NCBI RefSeq assembly: GCF_022179765.1 | Contig: NZ_BPRE01000009.1 | Span: forward strand, 62,001 to 126,000 | Origin: Methylorubrum suomiense | GTDB taxonomy: Bacteria; Pseudomonadota; Alphaproteobacteria; Rhizobiales; Beijerinckiaceae | Direction of reading: 5' to 3' | DNA: 64,000 nt | In this document: positions 9,790-17,705 of the stretch, in pieces | How positions within the stretch are numbered: the first letter of the stretch is position 1 | Layout of the letters: each line of letters opens with the position of its first letter | Translations under genes and position numbers: made by a program | Notes under the pieces: model-generated | Told to the model about the DNA's origin: nothing | Seen by the model: only the letters and a program-made list of their open reading frames with translations | The model's database searches: none

Positions 9790-10640
9790 GCCTCCAGGGC
9801 AAGACGCTGTTCATCACCGGGGCCTCGCGCGGCATCGGCCTCGCCATCGGGCTTCGCGCGGCGCGCGACGGCGCCAACATCGCCATCGCAGCCAAGACCG
9901 ACACGCCCCATCCGAAGCTCGAAGGCACGATCCACACCGCCGCCGAGGCGATCGAGCGGGCTGGTGGCAAAGCTCTGCCGCTGGTCGTCGATGTCCGCGA
10001 CGAAGACGCCGTCAAGGATGCCCTCGACCAAACAGCGAAGAGGTTCGGGGGGGTCGACATCGTCGTCAACAACGCGAGCGCGATCGCGTTGACGAACACG
10101 GCCAACACCGAGATGAAGCGCTTCGACCTGATGCATCAGATCAACGCGCGCGGCACCTTCCTCGTCAGCAAGCACGCGATCCCGCATCTCGAGAAAGCAG
10201 GTAACCCCCATATCCTGATGCTGTCGCCGCCGCTCGACATGGCCGAGAAATGGTTCGCGCCGCATCTCGCCTACACCATGGCGAAGTTCGGAATGTCGCT
10301 TTGCGTTCTCGGGCTCGCGGGCGAATTGCGGTCCAAGGGCATCGCGGTCAACGCGCTGTGGCCGCGCACGACCATCGCGACGGCGGCGATTCAGAATCTG
10401 CTCGGCGGCGATGCGCTGATGCGGGCGAGCCGCAGGCCGGAGATCATGGCGGATGCGGCCCACGCCCTGTTCGAGAAGCCGGCGCGGACGTTCACGGGCC
10501 GCTTCCTCATCGACGACAGCTTCCTGGCGGAACAGGGTGTCACGGACTTTTCAAAATACCGCGTCACAGCGGGTGTCCCCCTTGCGCCGGACTTCTTCGT
10601 GCCGGATGCGAGCGAGCCGCCGCCCGGCGCCCTCGACTAG
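9786..10640 (+). CDS. SDR family oxidoreductase (HSDL2-like)
   Basis: The 284-residue product starts with an ATGA overlap with the preceding SDR. It has TGASRGIGLAIG for cofactor binding, the NNASAI motif, and YTMAK as catalytic Tyr-x3-Lys (HLAYTMAKFGMS). AKTDTPHPKLEGTIH and the C-terminal FTGRFLIDDSFL are typical of the HSDL2-like (hydroxysteroid dehydrogenase-like 2) group, which has been linked to fatty-acid metabolism. The substrate is unknown. It is the last gene of the crotonase-SDR-SDR operon. Confidence 0.85.
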   Translation: MSLQGKTLFITGASRGIGLAIGLRAARDGANIAIAAKTDTPHPKLEGTIHTAAEAIERAGGKALPLVVDVRDEDAVKDALDQTAKRFGGVDIVVNNASAIALTNTANTEMKRFDLMHQINARGTFLVSKHAIPHLEKAGNPHILMLSPPLDMAEKWFAPHLAYTMAKFGMSLCVLGLAGELRSKGIAVNALWPRTTIATAAIQNLLGGDALMRASRRPEIMADAAHALFEKPARTFTGRFLIDDSFLAEQGVTDFSKYRVTAGVPLAPDFFVPDASEPPPGALD

Positions 10641-10661
10641 ACGCCATTCTCGAGTTCACCC

Positions 10662-11666
10662 TTGATCTTCATTCACCAGCCGGTTGCCGGCGCCGCGCAG
10701 ACCCTGCTTGAGCGGCGCCCCCTCGAATTGCAGGACGCGATCCCCGAGGACACGGTCTGGATCGACATGATCCGTCCGACCCGCGAGGAGGACGTGAAGG
10801 TCGAATCCTTCATGGGCATCCAGGTGCCGACCCGCGAAGAGATGAAGGACATCGAGCCCTCCGAACTCCTCTATGTCGAAGAGGGCGCCCGCTACATGAC
10901 CGGTCGCGTGCTGTCGAAGGTGAGCGATTCCGAAGAGCCGGGCCTGGCCGGCATCACCTTCATCCTCCGCGACAATCGCCTCGCCACGGTGCGCTACGAG
11001 GAGCCGCAGGCGTTCCGGATGTACGCGCAGCGGGCCGGGCGCACCACCGGCAACGGGCCCTCGCGCTCGACCACCGGCGAAACGATCCTGGCCGGGCTGA
11101 TCGAGGCGGTGATCGATCGCGCCGCCGACGTGCTCCAGCTTCAGGGCGAGCGCATCGACCGGTTGTCGCGAAAGATCTTCGAGGAACGGGACGACCCTTC
11201 CGCCCGAAACACCGCCCTGCAAGATACGTTGCGGGCGCTCGGACGCCACGGCGACCTGATCTCGAAGCAGCGCGAGAGCCTCGTCTCGATGGAGCGCATC
11301 CTGCTGTCGCTCTCGGCGACCTATCGCACCGCCAAGGCCCCGCGTGAATTGCGTGAGGATGTGCGCTCGACCCTGCGCGACCTGCAATCGCTGGAGGAGC
11401 ACGCGACGTTCCTCTCCTCCAAGATTCAGTTCCTCCTCGATGCCACCCTCGGCCTCGTGAATCTCGAGCAGAACAACATCATCAAGCTGTTCTCGGTCAT
11501 GGCGGTGGTGTTCATGCCGCCGACCCTGATCGCGTCGATCTACGGGATGAATTTCGAGACGATGCCGGAACTGAAATGGAGCTTCGGCTATCCCGCTGCG
11601 ATCGGTATGATGGTGGTCGCCGCCGTGCTGCCCTATGTTTTCTTCCGCTGGAAGAAGTGGCTGTAA
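10662..11666 (+). CDS. corA: CorA-family magnesium/divalent cation transporter
   Basis: The 334-residue inner-membrane channel protein has the CorA signature IYGMNF at the end of the first of two C-terminal transmembrane helices, followed by GYPAAIGMMVVAAVLPYVFF as the second. The N-terminal two-thirds is the cytoplasmic funnel with a long coiled helix (RLSRKIFEERDDPS...). The start is TTG 10662, just before the conserved IFIHQ. No ATG lies upstream in a suitable place. It follows the SDR operon by 21 bp and may be read through. Confidence 0.88.
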   Translation: MIFIHQPVAGAAQTLLERRPLELQDAIPEDTVWIDMIRPTREEDVKVESFMGIQVPTREEMKDIEPSELLYVEEGARYMTGRVLSKVSDSEEPGLAGITFILRDNRLATVRYEEPQAFRMYAQRAGRTTGNGPSRSTTGETILAGLIEAVIDRAADVLQLQGERIDRLSRKIFEERDDPSARNTALQDTLRALGRHGDLISKQRESLVSMERILLSLSATYRTAKAPRELREDVRSTLRDLQSLEEHATFLSSKIQFLLDATLGLVNLEQNNIIKLFSVMAVVFMPPTLIASIYGMNFETMPELKWSFGYPAAIGMMVVAAVLPYVFFRWKKWL

Positions 11667-11723
11667 CGATCGTCCTCAGATCGCGTGTCCTCAGGCCCTT
11701 GTTTGAATCCTGAAGATGTCGGT

Positions 11724-12464
11724 CTAGCGATCGACGCTCTTCAGATGGAGGTAGGCGGGATCGAACTCGGCCGCCTCGCAGAGACCATCCCAATCGTGGA
11801 TCGTCAGCGTGCGAGCTTGCAGCGTGATCAAGCCCGCTTTCCGCAGGGCTCCGAGCGTCCGGGCGATGTGAACCGAGGTGAGGCCCATCGCATCGGCGAA
11901 GTCGGTCTGGCGCAGCGGCATCGGACAGGTCCGTCCCGTGCTCAGGCCCACCGCGCGCTGACGCAGGGAGAGTTCGCAGAGGAGATGCGCCGTGCGGCCA
12001 TAGGCCGATCGCCGCCCGTTGGCGGTCAACCAGCCACGGAACAACGCCGCATCGATCATGCTCTCGCGCCAGAGGACGGCGGCAAGTTCGGGCAGCCGCG
12101 CCGAAAGCTCGCGCAGCGCTTCGTGCGGTATCCGGGCCACCGTGCACGGCGTCAGCGCGGCGATGCCATGATCCAGAACGCCGAGATGCAGGCTCTGCAA
12201 GTCCGGCAGGTCGCCGGCGATATGGAAGGCGATGATCTGCCGTCCGCCACCGGGCAGGAATTTCAGGCGGGACACCCAGCCATCGACCACCGCCAGACAA
12301 CAAGCCGGCCGCTCACCGTCTCGAAGGATCTCCTGGCCGGGTTCGTAGCTGCGCAGGGAGACCGGCAACGTTCTGATCGCCTCGACCACCGTTTCCGAAA
12401 GCGTAGCGGTGCTCCGCAGCCGGCGGATCAAGGGAGGCACGAAACGGTCGGTCGTTGGGGACAT
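11724..12464 (-). CDS. Crp/Fnr-family transcriptional regulator
   Basis: The 246-residue product has an N-terminal cyclic-nucleotide-binding-like beta roll (YEPGQEILRDGERPACCLAVVDGWV; FLPGGGRQIIAFHIAGDLPDL). A C-terminal winged helix carries RQTDFADAMGLTSVHIARTL as the HTH. There is no cluster of N-terminal cysteines as in FNR, so oxygen sensing through an Fe-S cluster is unlikely. It is convergent with corA. A DUF6894 gene lies just upstream on the same strand, a pairing that recurs at 62.4-63.6 kb. Confidence 0.85.
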   Translation of the reverse strand: MSPTTDRFVPPLIRRLRSTATLSETVVEAIRTLPVSLRSYEPGQEILRDGERPACCLAVVDGWVSRLKFLPGGGRQIIAFHIAGDLPDLQSLHLGVLDHGIAALTPCTVARIPHEALRELSARLPELAAVLWRESMIDAALFRGWLTANGRRSAYGRTAHLLCELSLRQRAVGLSTGRTCPMPLRQTDFADAMGLTSVHIARTLGALRKAGLITLQARTLTIHDWDGLCEAAEFDPAYLHLKSVDR

Positions 12465-12638
12465 GCGGCCTGTTTCGCGGACGGACTCGTGACGGAATCG
12501 TGGGCCGTCACCATCGAAGATGCGGCGACGCTCGGAACCGTGACGATGCCGTGATCTGGCGTCCAGCCTGCGTGATCTTCCCGTCGTTGAGAAGTCTTTT
12601 CAGCAAGGTCCGCAATGCGGGCCCTGGGTCAGACCGGG

Positions 12639-12869
12639 CTAGGCCGCAGCACGAACCCGGAAATCGAGACGGAACACCACCTTTTTCGCCTCGTCGGTCG
12701 CCTCGAGGTGCCACGTGTCGCCGAAGCCGATGCTCTGGCCGCTCTCACCCAGCAGCGCGCCGGCATACTGAATTGCGAGGCGACGGGCCGCGTCGAGATC
12801 GGGAAGCAACATACCTTCCTCATCGCGAAGGTCGACGCCGTCCTGCACATTGAAGAAAAAGCGGGGCAT
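12639..12869 (-). CDS. DUF6894-family small protein
   Basis: The 76-residue protein starts MPRFFFNVQDG and continues DEEGMLLPDLDAARRLAI, the typical DUF6894 pattern (MPRF/YYF-x-DG then DLxxARxxA). Function is unknown. The start at 12869 is set by this conserved N-terminus, although the frame stays open upstream. A second member, 62407-62643, also lies beside a Crp/Fnr gene. The AT-rich stretch 12870-12962 is its probable promoter region. Confidence 0.75.
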   Translation of the reverse strand: MPRFFFNVQDGVDLRDEEGMLLPDLDAARRLAIQYAGALLGESGQSIGFGDTWHLEATDEAKKVVFRLDFRVRAAA

Positions 12870-12962
12870 CCGGCAACTCCTGAATTGCGGTCGTCTTCCG
12901 ACGCGTACGCGCCTCTCGATCGGACGCAATGACACCCAATTAAATTGCGCACAAGGCAAATT

Positions 12963-13913
12963 TTAGGCGTGAGCGGGTGTGTCCGACCAATCGTACACGA
13001 CGCCCGTCATCGTCTCCGACATGGCCCAAAGGCGCGCCGCGTCGGAACGATCCGCCGCATGCGGAAAGACGCGGGCTGGCTTGGGCATGCCTCGTGCCTC
13101 CCAGACACCGTCCGGCCCATAGTAACCGCCGCCCCGCGCCTCGTGGGCGGTGGCCGCGAAGAGAACAGGCAGGGCTCCCTGCGCAGCGGATTGACCGGCG
13201 AGGGTAAACAAAGCCCGGCCGATCGCCTGCTGCAGCCATCCAGCTCGGTCGCCGCGGCGGAACACATCGGTGAGCGCCAAACCCGGATGAGCGGCCAATG
13301 CGCGCTCCTGTCGTCCCGCAGCCCGAAGCCGGCGCTCAAGCTCCAGGGCGAACATCAGCATCGCGAGCTTGGTCTGGCGGTAGGCCTTCTGCGGACCGTA
13401 GGTGCCGCGCCAGTGCGGATCGTCGAAGCGTATCTGCCCACTGCGATGGGCGAGGCTCGCCACCGCGACGATGCGGGTTTCGTGCGACGGCCGAAGGATC
13501 GGCAGGAGCAGGCCGGTGAGGGCGAAATGGCCCAGATAATTGGTCGCGAGTTGCCGTTCGAAGCCATCCTCGCTTTCCTCACGCCGGGGCACTGCCGCGA
13601 TGCCCGCATTGAGGACGAGCAGATCGAGCACATCCCCGTCACGCTGCAACGCATCCGCCAAGGCCCGGACACTCGCGAGACGCGCGGTGTCGAGTTCGCG
13701 GACGCTGAGGCGCGCGGAGGGATGAATTCGGGTGATCGTCGTCGCGATCCGGGCGCCCTTGGCCGGGTCGCGCACCGCCAGGATCACCCGTGCCCCCGCG
13801 CCGGCAAGCGCCAGCGCGGTCTCGTAGCCGATGCCGGAGCTCGCCCCGGTCACAAGGGCGATCCGACCGGCCTGCGTCGGGATGTCGGTCGTGGTCCAAC
13901 CTCGTACCGCCAT
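12963..13913 (-). CDS. Short-chain dehydrogenase (retinol dehydrogenase-like SDR)
   Basis: The 316-residue SDR has TGASSGIGYETA for cofactor binding, LVLNAGIA as the NNAG equivalent, and YRQTK as the catalytic Tyr-x3-Lys (KAYRQTKLAMLMF). The overall pattern with a long C-terminal region resembles RDH/WWOX-type SDRs annotated as 'oxidoreductase' in bacteria. The substrate cannot be deduced. ATG 13913 starts shortly before the conserved core; ATG 13961 upstream is possible. Confidence 0.82.
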   Translation of the reverse strand: MAVRGWTTTDIPTQAGRIALVTGASSGIGYETALALAGAGARVILAVRDPAKGARIATTITRIHPSARLSVRELDTARLASVRALADALQRDGDVLDLLVLNAGIAAVPRREESEDGFERQLATNYLGHFALTGLLLPILRPSHETRIVAVASLAHRSGQIRFDDPHWRGTYGPQKAYRQTKLAMLMFALELERRLRAAGRQERALAAHPGLALTDVFRRGDRAGWLQQAIGRALFTLAGQSAAQGALPVLFAATAHEARGGGYYGPDGVWEARGMPKPARVFPHAADRSDAARLWAMSETMTGVVYDWSDTPAHA

Positions 13914-14150
13914 GGCGGGTCTCCTCTTACCAACACCCGGCAATGCGCGATCTTTGTGCATATCGACGCGGAATAACCCGTTCTGCGCCCAGCGAATTGG
14001 TCTTCGCCGGTGCTTTCGTGCTAACCCTTCCGAAGTCCCGACGATCCTGTCCGAGGACCGCTGCCGCCCCGTGCGTCTCGCTTTCCGCCGGGCCGCCGCT
14101 TGCCGCGCACGAGATTTTGCGTGGCACGACCCTCATCGAAAGACCCTTTC

Positions 14151-14387
14151 ATGAGCGACGACACAGATGCCAAGACCCGCGCAGCCGAGCGCGCGGAGCG
14201 GTCCGAGCGCATGGCGCGCGAGGGGGCGCAGGCCATGGCCGAGCACCTTGCGGCCGTCAAGGCTGTGGATGAGCGCACGGTGAAGTTGCGGGCGCTGCGG
14301 CTCGCGAAGGAGGCCGAAGAGGCGGCCGCGAAGGCCGCCGAGCCGCCCGCGGCACCGAAGCGCAGCCGCAAGAAGGTCGCGAGCTGA
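14151..14387 (+). CDS. Small highly charged helical protein, unknown function
   Basis: The 78-residue product is rich in Ala, Glu, Arg and Lys and should form one long helix or coiled coil (AERAERSERMAREGAQAMAEHLAAVKAVDERTV), followed by a basic tail PKRSRKK. It is one base away from the next gene, the BrnA-like protein, so they are co-transcribed. It does not resemble BrnT, the usual partner of BrnA. The basic tail suggests nucleic-acid contact, but that is inference. Confidence 0.55.
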   Translation: MSDDTDAKTRAAERAERSERMAREGAQAMAEHLAAVKAVDERTVKLRALRLAKEAEEAAAKAAEPPAAPKRSRKKVAS

Positions 14388-14388
14388 G

Positions 14389-14631
14389 ATGGCGATGGAC
14401 CGTACCCGGCGACCGAGCGATCCGCGGCAGGCGGCCGAGGCCGCCTTTAAGGCCGTGACTCGGAAGGCGCCGGAAGCGGCGCCGACGGCGCCGACGCCGA
14501 CGGCGATCCCTGGCGCCCGCGAAAGCGTGTCACTGCGTATCGACCGGGCCGTCCTGGATCACTTCCAGAAGGACGGCCCGGGCTGGCAGGATCGGATCAA
14601 CGCTGCCCTGAAGGCAGCCGCAGGTCTCTGA
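14389..14631 (+). CDS. BrnA-like antitoxin-family protein without a BrnT toxin
   Basis: The 80-residue product has a disordered Ala/Pro N-terminal half. The C-terminus, SVSLRIDRAVLDHFQKDGPG then WQDRINAALK, matches the BrnA_antitoxin ribbon-helix-helix domain (VSLRxDxxVLxxF...GxGWQxRINxAL). BrnA proteins normally follow a brnT ribonuclease gene, bind their own promoter and neutralise BrnT. Here the upstream partner is a small coiled-coil protein, and no BrnT-like frame is seen within 1 kb on either side. Confidence 0.65.
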   Translation: MAMDRTRRPSDPRQAAEAAFKAVTRKAPEAAPTAPTPTAIPGARESVSLRIDRAVLDHFQKDGPGWQDRINAALKAAAGL

Positions 14632-14635
14632 GCGT

Positions 14636-15166
14636 TCAAGCGGAAAGGGCGCGCTCCAACTCTCCCTTGGACATCTTCGAACGGCCGGGGATGTCCTGCT
14701 TGCGCGCCCGCTCCATTAGCTCCGCCTTCGTCGAGCCGCCGCGATCGGATGTGCTACCCGATTTGCCGCCGGTCTTGCGGGCCGTCGCCGTCTTCTTGGC
14801 GACATCTTCCGGCTGCTTCGAGTGCTGTTTCCCCTTGGCGGTGTCGGACCGCTTCTTCGCAGTCGACCGCTTGTATTCGGAATCCGAGAGCTTCTCGCGC
14901 GCCTTCTTGGGCAGGTAGCGTTCGCCGGTCTTGCCGCTTTCCTTACCCGATTTCGTCCCCCACTCCTCCTCGGTCCACTGCTTGAGGTGATTGTCGTCGG
15001 ACTTCTTACCCTCGTAGCCGCCACCCTCCTTCTTGTATTCGGAGGTCGCCATCTGCGCCTTACGGGCGGACCATTGTCCCGGCTTGCCGCCCTTGGAGGA
15101 TTTCGTCACCTCCTTCTTCACCTTGTCCCACAACTTCGGGTCGGTTTTCTTCGCGCTCTCGGCCAT
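14636..15166 (-). CDS. DUF5872-family lysine-rich protein with Rho/SAP-like C-terminus
   Basis: The 176-residue product is very Lys/Ser-rich. Residues 1-~110 contain KTDPKLWDKVKKEVTKSSKG, GQWSARKAQMAT and TGERYLPKKAREKLSD, the DUF5872 pattern. The tail (STKAELMERARKQDIPGRSK, MSKGELERAL) resembles a Rho N-terminal/SAP-like DNA-binding helix pair, as at the end of some Ku proteins. A chromatin or stress-related DNA-binding role is inferred only from composition. It converges with the BrnA-like gene, 4 bp between stops. Confidence 0.7.
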   Translation of the reverse strand: MAESAKKTDPKLWDKVKKEVTKSSKGGKPGQWSARKAQMATSEYKKEGGGYEGKKSDDNHLKQWTEEEWGTKSGKESGKTGERYLPKKAREKLSDSEYKRSTAKKRSDTAKGKQHSKQPEDVAKKTATARKTGGKSGSTSDRGGSTKAELMERARKQDIPGRSKMSKGELERALSA

Positions 15167-15354
15167 TGTTTCACTCCATGAGGCAGTGCATTGACATTCG
15201 GGTGTCAACAGGAGGCCGCAAAGTCGGTTCCGCGCGGGCCCATCACAACAGTGGATAGAACCGGCGCAAGCAACGGCGTTGACAGGAGCGAGGGAAGCTC
15301 TCACCTGCGCGCCATCAACCATCCGGCCGCGCGTGCGGCCGAGCGAGGATCGCG

Positions 15355-16296
15355 ATGTCCGAGGCGAGCAGGCCGAAGGTGTTCATCGACGGCGAGGCCG
15401 GCACGACCGGTCTCGGCATCCGCGAGCGCTTGGAGCGCGACGGGCGCGTCGTCCTCATCAGCATCCCGCACGAGAGCCGCAAGGATCCGAACGCCAAGCG
15501 GGCGATCTTGGAAGAGGTCGACCTCGCGGTTCTCTGCCTGCCGGACGATGCTTCCCGCGAGACGGCGCACCTCGCCGATTCGTTGGCCGGGGGTGGCCCG
15601 AAGCTTCTCGATGCCAGCACCGCCCACCGCGTGGCGGAGGGGTGGGTCTACGGCTTCGCCGAACTGACGCGGGATCAGGCCGACGCGATCCGGAACGCTC
15701 GCAGGGTCGCCAATCCCGGTTGTTACCCGACCGGGGCCATCGCCCTGCTGCGGCCGCTCGTGGAGGCCGGATTGATCGCCGCCGATACGCCCATCAGCGT
15801 CAATGCCGTGAGCGGCTATAGCGGCGGCGGCAAGGGCATGATCGAAGCCTACGAAGCCGGACGCGCGCCAGCCTTCGAGCTCTACGGCCTCGGCTTTGGT
15901 CATAAGCACCTGCCCGAATTGCAGACTTATGCCGGTCTGACCCGTCGTCCGATCTTCATCCCCTCCGTCGGCAACTTCCGTCAGGGCATGCTGGTGAGTA
16001 TTCCGCTGCACCTCGAGACGCTGCCGGCGCGCCCATCGCCTGGAGATTTCGAGGCTGTCCTTACGGATTGGTATGCCGGTTCGGATCAGGTCCGCGTCGT
16101 GCGTGGAGCGGAGGACGGCGCGCATCGTGAGCGGATCGAGCCGGAGGCGCTCAACGACACCGACCTTTTGGAATTGCGGGTGTTCGGTGCGGATGGGCAC
16201 CGGCAAGTGGTGCTGGTCGCCCGCCTCGATAACCTGGGCAAAGGCGCTTCCGGTGCGGCAGTCCAAAATCTTGGGCTGATGCTCGGCCTCGACTGA
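15355..16296 (+). CDS. argC: N-acetyl-gamma-glutamyl-phosphate reductase (ArgC, short type)
   Basis: This 313-residue enzyme makes N-acetylglutamate semialdehyde from N-acetyl-glutamyl phosphate with NADPH in arginine biosynthesis. [13 protein letters not shown] is the nucleotide-binding loop, and the catalytic Cys123 is in [15 protein letters not shown]. The length and the DGEAGTTG loop match the type-2 ArgC group (about 310 residues) rather than the longer E. coli-type enzyme. It is a single gene with no other arg gene in the window. Confidence 0.93.
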   Translation: MSEASRPKVFIDGEAGTTGLGIRERLERDGRVVLISIPHESRKDPNAKRAILEEVDLAVLCLPDDASRETAHLADSLAGGGPKLLDASTAHRVAEGWVYGFAELTRDQADAIRNARRVANPGCYPTGAIALLRPLVEAGLIAADTPISVNAVSGYSGGGKGMIEAYEAGRAPAFELYGLGFGHKHLPELQTYAGLTRRPIFIPSVGNFRQGMLVSIPLHLETLPARPSPGDFEAVLTDWYAGSDQVRVVRGAEDGAHRERIEPEALNDTDLLELRVFGADGHRQVVLVARLDNLGKGASGAAVQNLGLMLGLD

Positions 16297-17134
16297 CGCC
16301 GCGCGGGCGGCAACGTCACCTCGATCTGCGCGCCGACGGAGCGGCTGGTGGGATCGTCTGGAACCGCTTTGATGAACGGCGTGGCCTGCCCGACTGGGCG
16401 GCGCCTGGCTTCCTACCGCGGTAAATAACGTCTCGCCCCAGTCGTTAGAGACAGTCAAGGATTGGTTGTAAACGAGGGCTTCAATACTTTCGGCATCATT
16501 GTATTTCAATAAAGCCGAAAAATGATTCGGTCTTTCGTCTGGAAAGTGCTGATCATTCAACTCATGCTCGTCCAGTCGAATATTTAGACAATTTATGGGC
16601 GAGTTCACACAACGAGCCTGGATGACTGAGCACCAGGCGATACTTCATCTCAAACTCGAATTCTAAGTTGGGCACAATCTAGTCTGTGCTACTCGCTGCC
16701 CCAACCTCGGCATTGCGATCCATCCACAGAAAATACGCAGCAGTGCGGCAGGGCGTCGCATGCTTCCGGGGTAGGGGCGTGGTGCCGCGCCGGTGCGGAG
16801 GGGAGCACTGACCTGTGCCATCGGGATCGCCCAGGGGGAATGTCGGAGAGAATTCCAACATACTGATGCCAACAGGTTTTTCAGCCGTCACAGCAACTTT
16901 TCTTAACATATGAAATATTCGTTTCGGTTCAAAATCCTATGACGGATGCATCCCAGATGTCGCCGAAATACACCCTTTGGCGTTTTCATGGGAAGGCAGG
17001 GCATGTCAGATGTGCCCACTCGTTTCGATTTTGATCGATGCATGATCGAATAAAGATCGACAAACAGACTTGCTCCGGTAAAGCCCTGAGCTTACCGTGA
17101 TGCAAGTAATCCTCCAGACTCAGAAGACGGCGCC
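16297..17134. other. Long AT-richer intergenic region before mucR
   Basis: This 838 bp gap is unusually long and has lower GC than its flanks, notably 16440-16680 and 16900-17060. I see no convincing gene. The minus strand is open from 16608 down past 16400 and encodes a plausible-looking N-terminus (MNSPINCLNIRLDEHELNDQ), but that frame then runs into the argC antisense. A further minus frame, 16679-16909, is equally unsupported. AT-rich tracts near mucR fit MucR-type autoregulation, which is inference. Confidence 0.45.
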
Positions 17135-17665
17135 ATGGACACCACCGAACAGGACGCAGAAACCGCACGCCTCATCACCCTCGCGGCGGATGTGGTCTCG
17201 GCTTATGTCAGCAACAATCATGTCCAGAGTGCCGAACTGCCACGCCTCATCGGTGATGTGCATGAGGCGATCCGCTCCGTAACGGTCAGTGCCAAGCCGA
17301 CCGATAGCGGTCCGCCGAAGGCGACGCCGCAGGAGATCCGCAAGTCGATCAGTCAGGACTTCCTGATCTCGTTCGAGGACGGCAAGCCTTACAAGACGCT
17401 CCGTCGCCACCTGACGCTCCGGGGCCTCAGCCCTGAGGCCTACCGCGCGAAATGGGGTCTGCCGAGCGATTACCCGATGACCTCGACGAGCTATTCCGAG
17501 CAGCGTTCCGAGCTCGCGCGGGCCCTGGGCCTCGGCCAGCAGCGCCGCCGTCCCGAGGCTGAAGCCGCCGCAGAGCCGCCGCCCCCGGCCGAGCCTGAGG
17601 TCGAGGCTGAAGCGGAGGCCGCACCGGCGAAGAAGCCACGCGCTCGCCGCAAGAAAGACGCGTGA
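17135..17665 (+). CDS. mucR: MucR/Ros-family transcriptional regulator with degenerate zinc finger
   Basis: The 176-residue product carries the MucR core LITLAADVVSAYVSNN (oligomerisation region) and DFLISFEDGKPYKTLRRHLT with PEAYRAKWGLPSDYPM (DNA-binding domain). Ros/MucR fingers bind zinc through residues equivalent to Cys79, Cys82, His92 and His97 of Ros. Here these are Ser79, Asp82, His92 and Gly97, so normal zinc binding looks impossible. Related Mesorhizobium Ml proteins are known to fold without zinc. An acidic/Ala-rich tail ends in a basic KKPRARRKK patch. It probably acts as a global H-NS-like regulator, possibly of exopolysaccharide and motility. Confidence 0.85.
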   Translation: MDTTEQDAETARLITLAADVVSAYVSNNHVQSAELPRLIGDVHEAIRSVTVSAKPTDSGPPKATPQEIRKSISQDFLISFEDGKPYKTLRRHLTLRGLSPEAYRAKWGLPSDYPMTSTSYSEQRSELARALGLGQQRRRPEAEAAAEPPPPAEPEVEAEAEAAPAKKPRARRKKDA

Positions 17666-17670
17666 GACTT

Positions 17671-17705
17671 CTCGCGCCGGCCGCTCTCAACCCGGCCGGC
17701 GCGAG
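17671..17705. terminator. Bidirectional hairpin between mucR and the NAD-regulator gene
   Basis: A perfect 12-bp inverted repeat (CTCGCGCCGGCC ... GGCCGGCGCGAG, 11-nt loop) starts 6 bp after the mucR stop. It overlaps the last codons of the convergent gene ending at 17687. There is no T tract. Confidence 0.55.

Noticed and set aside
16679..16909. 76-codon minus frame upstream of mucR
   Set aside because: It has no recognisable motif or RBS, and its composition is not convincing.
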